The notes beneath the pieces were generated by a model that saw only the letters and a list, made by a program, of their open reading frames with translations, was not told where the DNA came from and ran no database searches. A stretch of 64,000 nt of DNA, from NCBI RefSeq assembly GCF_035946055.1, contig NZ_CP108364.1:4526001-4590000 (forward strand). Direction: 5' to 3'. Position 1 is the stretch's first letter. Each line of letters begins with the position of its first letter. Below are positions 1 through 7,898 of this stretch, in pieces. This DNA comes from Streptomyces sp. NBC_01341 (GTDB taxonomy: Bacteria; Actinomycetota; Actinomycetes; Streptomycetales; Streptomycetaceae). The position numbers and the translations under genes are program-made.

Positions 1-1
1 G

Positions 2-592
2 CGGACCGGGCGCCGCACCCCGGCGGGCGCCGCGGTGCTGCGTGAGGACGTGACCGACGCGATCCGCGTCGCCGTCTTCGAGGAGCTGGCCGCCGTCGGA
101 TTCGCCCGGATGTCGATCGAGGGCATCGCCCGCCGCGCGGGTGTGGGCAAGACCGCCGTCTACCGGCGCTGGAAGTCCAAGCTCCACCTCGTCCTGGACC
201 TGGTGGCGGCCGTCGCGGCACAGGGCATGCCGGCGCCCGCCACCGGTTCGCTGTACGGGGACGTCCGGGCCGTGCTCGAACTGGCCTCGTACGCCCTCGG
301 ACACCCCGTCGCGTCACAGGTGATCCCGGACCTGCTGGTCGAGGCGGCCCGCAACCCGGAGATCTCCGACGCCATCAAGGCGGCCCTGCTCGACCAGCAG
401 CAGGGCGTGGCCGCCGTGGTCGTGCGCGAGGCGGTCGCACGCGGCGAGCTGCCCGAGGGCAGCGACCCCGACCGGGCACTCGACCTCATCGTCGGACCGC
501 TCTACTGGCGTCTCGCCGTCGTCCGCGGCACTCTGCCCAAGGGCTACCTGGACGACCTGGCCGCCTCGGCGGTCCGCGCGCTCAAGGGCTGA
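2..592 (+). CDS. TetR/AcrR-family transcriptional regulator (5' end outside window)
   Basis: The frame is open to the left edge, so the true start probably lies upstream; the first possible start inside the window is GTG at 35. The N-terminal helix-turn-helix reads MSIEGIARRAGVGKTAVYRRW, typical of TetR-family DNA-binding domains. It is followed by an all-helical ligand-binding domain of usual size (about 110 residues) of the TetR_C_11-like type (LLVEAARNPEISDAI). The effector is unknown. The stop codon overlaps the 3' end of the convergent glycosyltransferase gene by 11 nt, so there is no room for a terminator between them. Family assignment is firm; target genes cannot be inferred from this window. 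Confidence 0.9.
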   Translation, partial: RTGRRTPAGAAVLREDVTDAIRVAVFEELAAVGFARMSIEGIARRAGVGKTAVYRRWKSKLHLVLDLVAAVAAQGMPAPATGSLYGDVRAVLELASYALGHPVASQVIPDLLVEAARNPEISDAIKAALLDQQQGVAAVVVREAVARGELPEGSDPDRALDLIVGPLYWRLAVVRGTLPKGYLDDLAASAVRALKG

Positions 593-3500
593 CCGGCCGG
601 TCCCCAGCCGGCTCCCCGCCGAGCAGCCGGTCCACGACGCGGCCGGCGGCACCGCCGTCGGCCGGACCGCAGAAATCCCGCCGGAAGCTCTCGTAGGCGT
701 CCGCGTGCAGTGCCGCGGACGCCGGAGTGGCGCGCAGGGCTTCCGCCACTTCCTGGGTGCTGACGAGGAGGGGCCCGGGGGCACGGGTCTCGAAGTCGAG
801 ACAGAAACCGCGCACGGTGTCCCGGTAGTGCTCCAGGTCGTAGGTGTGGAAGAGCATCGGGCGGCCGGTGTGCGCGAAGTCGAAGGCCAGTCCCGCATAG
901 TCGGTGACCAGTACGTCGGCGATCAGCAGCAGCTCGGCGACGTCCGGATGGCCGGACACGTCCCGCAGCGCGGGGTGCGCCGGCACGCTGCCCGTCACTC
1001 GCGGGTGCCTGCGGACCAGTACCGTGGTGCGCCCGTCGAGCGACCGCGCCAGCTCCGCGTGATCGAGTGCCGGGTCCCAGCGGTACAGCGGCGGGGATCC
1101 GGCGGGGAGGCTGCCCGGGGCGTGCGCGAGATGGTCGCGGTACGTCGGCGCGTGGAGCACCACACGGTGGCCGTCCGGGATGCCCAGCGACGCGCGCACG
1201 CGCGCGGCCGTCTTGTCCCGGTCCGGTGCGGACAGCAGGTCACCGGCCGGGGAGCCCGCTTCCAGGACCTCGCCCCCGTAGGCCAGCGCCCGGCGCAGGT
1301 GCGGGGTGGCGAAGCCGCTTGGGGAGACCAGGACCGACCACTGGGCCGAACCGCCGGCCAGCGTGTCCAGGTGCTGGTGGTCGGCGTACAGGGTGCCCGC
1401 GAGATCCAGGCCGAACCGGCCGAGAGGGGTGCCGTGCCAGGTCTGCACGACCGTCTGGCCCGCGCGGCGCTCGAACCACGCGGGCAGCGGGCCCGCCGCC
1501 ACGACGCGGCGCGCGCGGGCCAGCGCCTCGTGCCAGGCGGCGCTGCCCGCCACCACGGGGACCGCGGTGGCCGGGACACGGGCGGCGTCGCCCGCCGATC
1601 CGTCGGTGACCCAGAGGTGCTCCGCATCCGTGCTCCGGCGCACGAGCTCGGCGTGCACGGCGCGCGGTGCGCCGTTCCCCGCGTAGAGCACCACGTCCCG
1701 GAGGGGCAGCCCGCGCTGCGCCGGGTAGTACGCCGAGCGCAGCCGGGCGCGGCGGTGGGCGCTGCGCTCCGCGTCCCCGAGCGCCGGCGCGCAGCGCACG
1801 GTCAGCCGGTCGCCGTGCCGCCGGTCGAGCCGGAAGCGGGCGCCGGCGGCGCTCACCGGCAGCCGGGCGGCGAGCAGACCCGTCACGCGTACGGGCCGGC
1901 CGTCGAGGGACACCTCCCAGTCCCCCTCGCGGGGCGGCTCGCCGACCACGGCACGGAAGCGTCCGTCCCGCTCCTCCACGGGGACGGTCACCGTCTCGCC
2001 GAGGGCGGTGTGGCGCAGTACGAGGACTCCGGCCCCGTGCCCTTCGATCCGCAGTCCTCCGTCCGGGCCGGTCGAGGCATCGTCCGCCAGAGGTTCGCCC
2101 GCCACCTCCACCACCAGGTGGCCCGCCGCGTCGGCGAAGAGGGGCGGCGGCAGGTCCGGCGCCGCGGCGAGGGGCACCCGCCCGCCGTCGTCGTCGGTCA
2201 GGAACACGGCCCGCCACCGCGCACCGGGCGAAGGGGCTCCTCCGGGGGACGCGACGGGGGGCGGACCGGACTCGGCCGCCGCGAGTGCGGTAAGCGGGAT
2301 GCGGACGGCGAAGCGCACCCCGCCCGGTCCGTCGCCGGGGCCCGTGTCCGGGATCCGCACCGGGCAGACGTGCTCGGCCGATCCGTCGCGGGTGAGCACG
2401 AGGGAGGCCGGGCGCACGCTCCCGTACAGCCGGCCGGTGAGTTCCGCGGTCTCCGGTCCGCCGTCATGGGCGAGGGCCAGAGCCGGCAGCCGCGCCACGG
2501 CCAGTTCCAGCCTGCCGTCCCGATAGCCGAGCACCGCGCGCAGCCCGCCGCCCAGGTCGTGGACCAGCGGCTGCGCGGCCGCCGCCTCCACGGCGCGCAG
2601 GGCGGCCCGGCGTACGACGCCGTGCCCGGCCACGACCACGCCCACCTGCCAGGTGCCGGGCCCGAGCCGCCCCGGATCCAGGACCATCTCGAAGCCCGCG
2701 TGGTCGTAGCGGTGCAGCTCCTGTCCGGAGTCGGCCGTGGCCAGGTCGGTCCGCACCGTGCGGACCCGCACCGCCCGTAGCCGTCTGCCGCCCGCCTTCC
2801 TGACCAGCCCCGCCTTCAGCGACTGCCGGGCCGCGGCCGCCGGGAGGTTGCGGACGTACGCGTAGCCGCGCAGCCGCAGCCGGCCGTCGGCGCCCCAGGA
2901 GGACTCCACCAGCCGTGCCACCACGGGCAGATCACCGCTGCCGAGCCGCGCCGACACACCGCCGGAACCCGCCACCCCGGGATGTGCGGCGCGCCGCCTC
3001 CCCGGCGGTCCCACGACGGTGAACGTGCCGCTCCCGTTGGCCCGTTCGAAGGCCAGGACGGCCAGAAGTTCGCCGAGCCGGCGCTCCCGGACCAGCTGCC
3101 ACCGGATCCGGGCCTCGGCGGGCAGACCGGTCAGGGCCGCGTCGCCCGCGCGGTCGAGGAAGGCGCCCGCGTCCTCCATGAAGGCCGCGCGGTACTCGGG
3201 GCCGCCCATCGGCAGCCCTTCCAGGAAGTACACGAAGTCGTCGCGCAGGCACGAGGCGTCGTAGCGCAGCCGCTGCCCGGGGCCGCGGTCCGCGAGGAAC
3301 GCGCTGACCCGCTCGCAGGCCGCGATGCGGTCCCGGACGCCCCGGACGTCCGTGCGCCGCCGGGTGATCGAGCCCTCCCGCACCCGCCAGAGGTAGACGT
3401 GTTCGTGCAGGACGTCCACCGACGCGGCGAGGTAGTGCGCGGGGATCATCACCGGTGTGTCCTCGTACAGCTTCCCCACCGGGAAGGAGAAGGCGTGCCG

Positions 3501-4010
3501 GTCCCAGAACGCGCGCCGGAACACCTTGTTCCACGCGACCCGGTCGGCCAGCAGCCGCGGGTCGCGGGTGATGTGGGTGCGCGGGCGGTCGCCGGTGAGC
3601 CAGCGGTACTGCCAGGCCTGCTGCCTGCCCTGCTCGGTCAGCCGCCACACGTTGCCCGTGACCAGGTCGGATCCCGTCGACTCCAGGGACGCCAGCATCC
3701 GTTCGTAGGCGTCGTGGACGAGTACGTCGTCGCTGTCGGCGAATGCCAGGTACGGCACCCCCGGGGTGGTGTGGGCGACTCCCGTGTTGCGGGCGGCACT
3801 CAGCCCGGCGTTGGGCTGGTGGACGCAGCGGAAGCGCCCGTCCCGCGACGCGAAGTCCTCCGCGACGAGGCGGCTCCCGTCCGTCGAGCCGTCGTCGACC
3901 AGCACCACCTCGATGTCCTTCAGGGTCTGGCCGGCCAGCGACGTGAGGCACTCCCGCAGATAGTCCTCGACGTTGTGCACGGGGACGACGACGCTGAGGA
4001 GTGGCTTCAT
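582..4010 (-). CDS. GT2 glycosyltransferase / CDP-glycerol glycerophosphotransferase (TagF-like) fusion, 1142 aa
   Basis: Residues 1 to about 230 form a GT-A family-2 glycosyltransferase: LSVVVPVHN, VLVDDGSTDGS and FADSDDV are all intact. Residues about 340-780 are a linker region rich in beta strand (LRLRGYAYVRN is shared with the 7899-11351 paralogue). Residues about 800-1130 are a CDP-glycerol:poly(glycerophosphate) glycerophosphotransferase-like domain with TWHGTPLGRFG (catalytic-type His near residue 860) and LVRRHPR. Two motifs conserved in the four paralogues nearby are altered: GYPRND is GSPAGD and TDYSSLMFDF is TDYAGLAFDF, so phosphotransfer may be weakened or changed. It presumably acts at the inner membrane face on a wall glycopolymer. 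It is transcribed away from the rest of the cluster. ATG start chosen because the GT2 motif begins at residue 5. Confidence 0.85.
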   Translation of the reverse strand: MKPLLSVVVPVHNVEDYLRECLTSLAGQTLKDIEVVLVDDGSTDGSRLVAEDFASRDGRFRCVHQPNAGLSAARNTGVAHTTPGVPYLAFADSDDVLVHDAYERMLASLESTGSDLVTGNVWRLTEQGRQQAWQYRWLTGDRPRTHITRDPRLLADRVAWNKVFRRAFWDRHAFSFPVGKLYEDTPVMIPAHYLAASVDVLHEHVYLWRVREGSITRRRTDVRGVRDRIAACERVSAFLADRGPGQRLRYDASCLRDDFVYFLEGLPMGGPEYRAAFMEDAGAFLDRAGDAALTGLPAEARIRWQLVRERRLGELLAVLAFERANGSGTFTVVGPPGRRRAAHPGVAGSGGVSARLGSGDLPVVARLVESSWGADGRLRLRGYAYVRNLPAAAARQSLKAGLVRKAGGRRLRAVRVRTVRTDLATADSGQELHRYDHAGFEMVLDPGRLGPGTWQVGVVVAGHGVVRRAALRAVEAAAAQPLVHDLGGGLRAVLGYRDGRLELAVARLPALALAHDGGPETAELTGRLYGSVRPASLVLTRDGSAEHVCPVRIPDTGPGDGPGGVRFAVRIPLTALAAAESGPPPVASPGGAPSPGARWRAVFLTDDDGGRVPLAAAPDLPPPLFADAAGHLVVEVAGEPLADDASTGPDGGLRIEGHGAGVLVLRHTALGETVTVPVEERDGRFRAVVGEPPREGDWEVSLDGRPVRVTGLLAARLPVSAAGARFRLDRRHGDRLTVRCAPALGDAERSAHRRARLRSAYYPAQRGLPLRDVVLYAGNGAPRAVHAELVRRSTDAEHLWVTDGSAGDAARVPATAVPVVAGSAAWHEALARARRVVAAGPLPAWFERRAGQTVVQTWHGTPLGRFGLDLAGTLYADHQHLDTLAGGSAQWSVLVSPSGFATPHLRRALAYGGEVLEAGSPAGDLLSAPDRDKTAARVRASLGIPDGHRVVLHAPTYRDHLAHAPGSLPAGSPPLYRWDPALDHAELARSLDGRTTVLVRRHPRVTGSVPAHPALRDVSGHPDVAELLLIADVLVTDYAGLAFDFAHTGRPMLFHTYDLEHYRDTVRGFCLDFETRAPGPLLVSTQEVAEALRATPASAALHADAYESFRRDFCGPADGGAAGRVVDRLLGGEPAGDRPVSP

Positions 4011-4048
4011 GTACGGCTCAACCCGGGGGAGCGCCGGGGGTCACGCCG

Positions 4049-4102
4049 TTGACCCGAACGGGTGAAGATCCGTAGGGCGTGCGGTGCGGGCCGCACTACG
4101 CT
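4049..4102 (+). promoter_or_regulatory. Putative promoters in the divergent gap before the second GT2-TagF gene
   Basis: The 100-nt gap between two divergent glycosyltransferase genes holds TTGACC (4049-4054) with TAGGGC 18 nt further (4073-4078). It also holds TACGCT (4097-4102) placed 8 nt before the ATG at 4111; the latter would give a leaderless transcript. No Shine-Dalgarno sequence precedes the ATG. Assignment is by motif only. Confidence 0.4.
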
Positions 4103-4110
4103 CGGCTGCC

Positions 4111-6126
4111 ATGCTCCTCAGTGTCGTCGTGTCCGCCCGCCATGCCCATGGGTATCTGAGGGCCGCTCTGGACTCCGTGACAGGGCAGGCGGCTCCCGGG
4201 GGCGGGCCGGTGGAACTGGAGCTGATCGCCGTGGGCTCCGGCGACCCGGACGGTGCGCCGGAACTCGCCGTCGCACGCGAGTGCGCGGCGCGCGACCCCC
4301 GGCTGAGCGTGCTGCTCCTCGACGGCTCCTGGGATGCGGGCGCCGCCCGCAACGCCGGTGCGGCGGCGGCCCGGGGGACGTACCTGCTCTTCCTGGACGG
4401 TGACGACCTGCTGCTCCCGGGCGCGGGCGCGGCGATCGCCGCGCGGCTGTCGGCGGACCGGCCGGATGTGCTGCGCGTGGGGCACGACCGTGTCGACTGG
4501 CGAGGCGCGCCGCAACCGGGACCTGCGTTTCCGGCCGCCCGGGGCCAGTTGTTCCGCCGGGGCTTCTGGGACGACGCCGGGCTCCACTTCACCGAGGGCC
4601 TGTACGGCGATGTCGTGCCCGTCCACCGCGCCCTGTTCCTCGCCTCCGACGCGGGCACCCTGGCCGTGCTCGACCGGGTCTGCGTACGCCACCGGCCGCG
4701 CCGCAGGGGCACACCCGCCACGACGCCGGGCCGCGCGCACTTCGCGGTGATCGACGCCCATGCCCGGCTGGCCGGCGGGACCGGCGGTGACCCGAGGGCT
4801 GCCGCCGCGCGCACCGCGCACCTGACGGCCGTGCTCGGCGACCGGGGCCGCATCGCCCCGGCCGACCGCGCGGCCTTCTTCCGCGCCGCCGGTCTCCCCG
4901 GCACGTATGCCGCGCACCGGTTCAGGGAAGCCGTCGGCGCCTGGCGCACCCGGGCCCGCGCGGTCCTGCGCGCGGTGCACAAGTCGGTGCGCGCCCGCGT
5001 GATGCGGGTCCTCTACCGGGCCGACCTGCACCGCCCGCTGGATCCCCGCCTCGCCGTCTACGGCGCCTACTGGAACAGGGGCGTCGCGTGCAATCCCGCC
5101 GCCGTCTACACCAAGGCCCGCGAACTGGTCCCGCACATCAGGGGCGTCTGGGTCGTCTCCTCCCGCCACCGGGACCGGATGCCGCCGGGCGTCCCGTACG
5201 TCATCGAGGGCTCCCGCGCCTACTGGCGGACCATGGCCACCGCGACCTACCTCGTCAACAACTCCAGCTTCCCCGGGGGCTTCACGAAACGCCCTGGCCA
5301 GGTCTACCTGCAGACGCACCACGGGACCCCGCTGAAGACCATGGGCCTCGACCAGTACCCGTATCCGGCCCTCACCGGGGGTGTCGACTTCGAGCGGATC
5401 GTGGCCCACACCGACCAGTGGGACTTCAGCCTCTCGGCCAACCCGCACAGCTCCGAGGTCTGGGACCGGGTGTACCCCTCGACGTACGAGCAGCTGCCCT
5501 ACGGCTATCCGCGCAACGACGTCCTGTGCACCGCCACGGCGGAACGTACGGCGAAGATCCGGGCGGAGCTCGGCATCGCGTCCGGCGCGACCGTCCTGCT
5601 GTACGCGCCCACCCACCGGGACTACCGCAAGGGGTTCGTCCCCCTGGTGGACGTGGAGGCCCTCGCCCGCGAACTCGGTCCCGGGGGGGTGCTGCTGGTC
5701 CGGGCGCACTACTTCTACGGGCGCTCGGCCGGGACCGGGTCGACGGAGCGGGTCGTCGACGTCACCGGGCATCCGGGCGTCGAGGAACTCTGCCTCGCCG
5801 CCGACGCGTTGATCACCGACTACTCGTCGCTGATGTTCGACTACGCGTGCCTGGACCGGCCGATCATCACCTACGCCCCCGACTGGGAGGCGTACCGGGC
5901 GTCGCGCGGAACCTACGTCGACCTGCTGTCCGGGCGCCCGGGTGACACGCCCGGGGCGGTGGCCACCACCCAGGACGAGCTGTTCGAGGTCCTGCGCACC
6001 GGCGCCTGGCGTTCGGAGGAGGCCGCAGCGCTGCGCGCCGCCTTCCGGAGCCGCTTCTGCCCGTACGACGACGGGAGGGCGGCGGAGCGCGTGGTGCGGC
6101 GGATCTTCCCGCCCGGCCCGGGCTGA
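4111..6126 (+). CDS. GT2-like / CDP-glycerol glycerophosphotransferase fusion, 671 aa
   Basis: The N-terminal ~210 residues have a family-2 glycosyltransferase fold signature: LLSVVVSARHAHGYLRAAL, then RNAGAAAARGTYLLFLDGDD with an intact DxD-like motif. The usual DDGSTD loop is replaced by VGSGDPDG. Residues about 300-665 are the TagF-like phosphotransferase domain: QTHHGTPLKTMG (about residue 401), YGYPRNDVL, LVRAHYFYG and TDYSSLMFDY are all canonical, so this domain should be active. ATG at 4111 is preferred over GTG at 4084 because the conserved strand starts immediately after it and because of the leaderless-type TACGCT box. Likely role: polymerising or priming a phosphodiester-linked wall glycopolymer (teichoic-acid-like). 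The actual acceptor and activated donor are unknown. Confidence 0.85.
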   Translation: MLLSVVVSARHAHGYLRAALDSVTGQAAPGGGPVELELIAVGSGDPDGAPELAVARECAARDPRLSVLLLDGSWDAGAARNAGAAAARGTYLLFLDGDDLLLPGAGAAIAARLSADRPDVLRVGHDRVDWRGAPQPGPAFPAARGQLFRRGFWDDAGLHFTEGLYGDVVPVHRALFLASDAGTLAVLDRVCVRHRPRRRGTPATTPGRAHFAVIDAHARLAGGTGGDPRAAAARTAHLTAVLGDRGRIAPADRAAFFRAAGLPGTYAAHRFREAVGAWRTRARAVLRAVHKSVRARVMRVLYRADLHRPLDPRLAVYGAYWNRGVACNPAAVYTKARELVPHIRGVWVVSSRHRDRMPPGVPYVIEGSRAYWRTMATATYLVNNSSFPGGFTKRPGQVYLQTHHGTPLKTMGLDQYPYPALTGGVDFERIVAHTDQWDFSLSANPHSSEVWDRVYPSTYEQLPYGYPRNDVLCTATAERTAKIRAELGIASGATVLLYAPTHRDYRKGFVPLVDVEALARELGPGGVLLVRAHYFYGRSAGTGSTERVVDVTGHPGVEELCLAADALITDYSSLMFDYACLDRPIITYAPDWEAYRASRGTYVDLLSGRPGDTPGAVATTQDELFEVLRTGAWRSEEAAALRAAFRSRFCPYDDGRAAERVVRRIFPPGPG

Positions 6127-6202
6127 GACTCCGGGGTGTCCTCCGTACCGCGCCGTCGTTGTGTTCAACAGTGCGCGCGCACGGCAACGTTGGGAGAGGC
6201 AC

Positions 6203-6913
6203 ATGCACCGGTCCGCCTACGAGCAGATGCGGATCTGCATCGAGGAGTACCTGCCCAGGGACCGCAGGCACCGCGTCGTGGACCTCGGCTCGCGGATCTC
6301 GGGGAAGCAGTCCCGCACGCACCGCGGGCTGCTCGCGGACCACGACATCGACTACTTCGGGGTCGACGTCCTCGACGGACCCAACGTGGACGCGGTCATG
6401 AAGCGCCCCTACCGCATCCCCGCCCGCTCCCGCAGCGCCGACGTCGTCCTGTCCGGGCAGGCGTTCGAGCACATCCCGTTCTTCTGGGTGTCGATGATGG
6501 AGATCGCCCGGGTCCTCAAGCCCGGCGGCCACGCCTTCATCACCGCGCCCTCGCGCGGCCACGCCCACGACGCCCAGGACTGCTGGCGCTACTACCCGGA
6601 CGGCTTCCGGGCGATGGCGGCGTACTCAGGGCTCGAACTCCGCGAGGCGTACACGGACTTCCCGCCCACCAGGGGCATCTGGCACGACTACGGGTCCATC
6701 GACGCGAAGGCCGCCTACTGGGGGGACTCCGTCGGCGTCTTCCGCAGGCCCCTGCGCTACCGCGGGCTGACCATGTTCGCCGTGCGGGAGGCGGCGGTGT
6801 GGTGGGCGAACCGGGTCGGCGGGGTGGACCGGGTCCCGCTGCCGCGTCCGCTGGACGGCCGCGAGCTCTGCGGGCGCCCGGACACGCGTACGGTCCCATC
6901 AACTACAGGTTGA
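6203..6913 (+). CDS. Class I SAM-dependent methyltransferase (Methyltransf_11-like), 236 aa
   Basis: Motif I is RVVDLGSRISGKQ, a variant of the usual DxGxGxG SAM loop. The acidic post-I strand is IDYFGVDVLDG, and motif II/III is SADVVLSGQAFEHIPFFW followed by ARVLKPGGHAFITAPSRG, the classic late Methyltransf_11 block. ATG at 6203 has a strong Shine-Dalgarno (gggagagg at 6192-6199), so upstream in-frame codons are not needed. It sits 76 nt after a GT2-TagF gene and overlaps the promoter of the next methyltransferase, so it probably decorates the same polymer or its sugar. Substrate unknown. A leftover ORF extending further upstream overlaps the previous gene and was not used. Confidence 0.8.
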   Translation: MHRSAYEQMRICIEEYLPRDRRHRVVDLGSRISGKQSRTHRGLLADHDIDYFGVDVLDGPNVDAVMKRPYRIPARSRSADVVLSGQAFEHIPFFWVSMMEIARVLKPGGHAFITAPSRGHAHDAQDCWRYYPDGFRAMAAYSGLELREAYTDFPPTRGIWHDYGSIDAKAAYWGDSVGVFRRPLRYRGLTMFAVREAAVWWANRVGGVDRVPLPRPLDGRELCGRPDTRTVPSTTG

Positions 6914-6919
6914 CGAAAG

Positions 6920-6949
6920 ATGACATGAGCCGCAAAACGCGCGTACTGT
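6920..6949 (+). promoter_or_regulatory. Putative promoter for the TylF-like methyltransferase (leaderless type)
   Basis: ATGACA (6920-6925), an 18-nt spacer, then TACTGT (6944-6949), followed after 8 nt by ATG at 6958. The spacing would put the transcription start at or next to the ATG. The element lies at the 3' end of the preceding methyltransferase gene. Confidence 0.4.
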
Positions 6950-6957
6950 CCCGCCCC

Positions 6958-7782
6958 ATGGCTTGGCGCAACGCCGTCAACGGCGTCCTTCAGCAACTCA
7001 CCGGATACCAGCTCAGGCGTGCGACCGTACCCGCTCCCCGGTCCGCCCCCGCGGCCCCCGCCGCGGCGAAGCCGGTCCCCGCGAAGACCGCCGCCGTGAA
7101 GAAGCCGCAGTTCCCGGCGGACTACGACGACGAGGCGAAGGACATCATCCGCGCGGTCAAGCCGTACACGATGACCTCGCCGGAGCGGCTCAACGCCTTC
7201 GTCCTCGCGACACGGCACGTCGTCAAGCACGGCATCCCCGGTGACATCGTCGAGTGCGGGGTGTGGCGCGGCGGTTCCATGCAGGCCTGCGCGAAGACAC
7301 TGCTGTCGCTGGGTGACACCGGCCGCGACCTCTACCTCTTCGACACGTACGAGGGCATGACCCCGCCCACCGCGGAGGACCTGCGCCGGGACGGCAGGCC
7401 AGCTCAGGAGCTGCTGGACGCCCAGGGCAAGGACCGGCCCATCTGGGCGGTGGCGTCGCTGGAGGACGTGCGGGCCGGGTTCGAGCAGGTGCCGTACCCG
7501 AAGGACCGCGTCCACTACGTGCGGGGCAAGGTCGAGGACACCGTCCCGGAGCAGGCGCCCGAGCGGATCTCCGTCCTGCGGCTCGACACCGACTGGTACG
7601 CCTCGACCAAGCACGAGCTGAAGCACCTGTACGGGCGGCTGGTGAGCGGCGGAGTCCTGCTGATCGACGACTACGGCTACTGGCAGGGGTCGCGCCAGGC
7701 CGTGGACGAGTTCCTGGAGGAGACCGGCGAGCAGCTGCTCCTGCTGCGCATGGACGAGGGCCGGATCGCCGTCAAACCCTGA
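6958..7782 (+). CDS. TylF/MycF-family O-methyltransferase (macrocin O-methyltransferase-like)
   Basis: After a Pro/Ala/Lys-rich N-terminal linker, the protein carries the TylF family hallmarks: GDIVECGVWRGGSM (SAM loop), DLYLFDTYEGMTPPT, VLRLDTDWYAST and GGVLLIDDYGYWQGSRQAVDEF; the Asp cluster binds the divalent metal used for catechol-like sugar hydroxyls. Members methylate hydroxyls on sugars, for example of macrolides; here a sugar of the wall glycopolymer is more likely, given five flanking GT2-TagF proteins and a second methyltransferase. Start: ATG 6958 fits the leaderless promoter; ATG 6925 is in frame and is an alternative adding 11 residues. A perfect 12-bp terminator hairpin follows. 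Confidence 0.82.
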   Translation: MAWRNAVNGVLQQLTGYQLRRATVPAPRSAPAAPAAAKPVPAKTAAVKKPQFPADYDDEAKDIIRAVKPYTMTSPERLNAFVLATRHVVKHGIPGDIVECGVWRGGSMQACAKTLLSLGDTGRDLYLFDTYEGMTPPTAEDLRRDGRPAQELLDAQGKDRPIWAVASLEDVRAGFEQVPYPKDRVHYVRGKVEDTVPEQAPERISVLRLDTDWYASTKHELKHLYGRLVSGGVLLIDDYGYWQGSRQAVDEFLEETGEQLLLLRMDEGRIAVKP

Positions 7783-7800
7783 ACGCGCAGGCCCCGTTGC

Positions 7801-7829
7801 GAGCCCCGTGCCTCACCGGCACGGGGCTC
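7801..7829 (+). terminator. Hairpin terminator after the methyltransferase
   Basis: Perfect 12-bp stem: GAGCCCCGTGCC (7801-7812), loop TCACC, GGCACGGGGCTC (7818-7829), followed by gttcc. It begins 18 nt after the stop codon. Confidence 0.85.
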
Positions 7830-7898
7830 GTTCCATACAGAGGACGTCCGTCGCAGAGGACGTCCTCCCGTCCTCCCGGAAGGATCGTGCGCAGCGCC

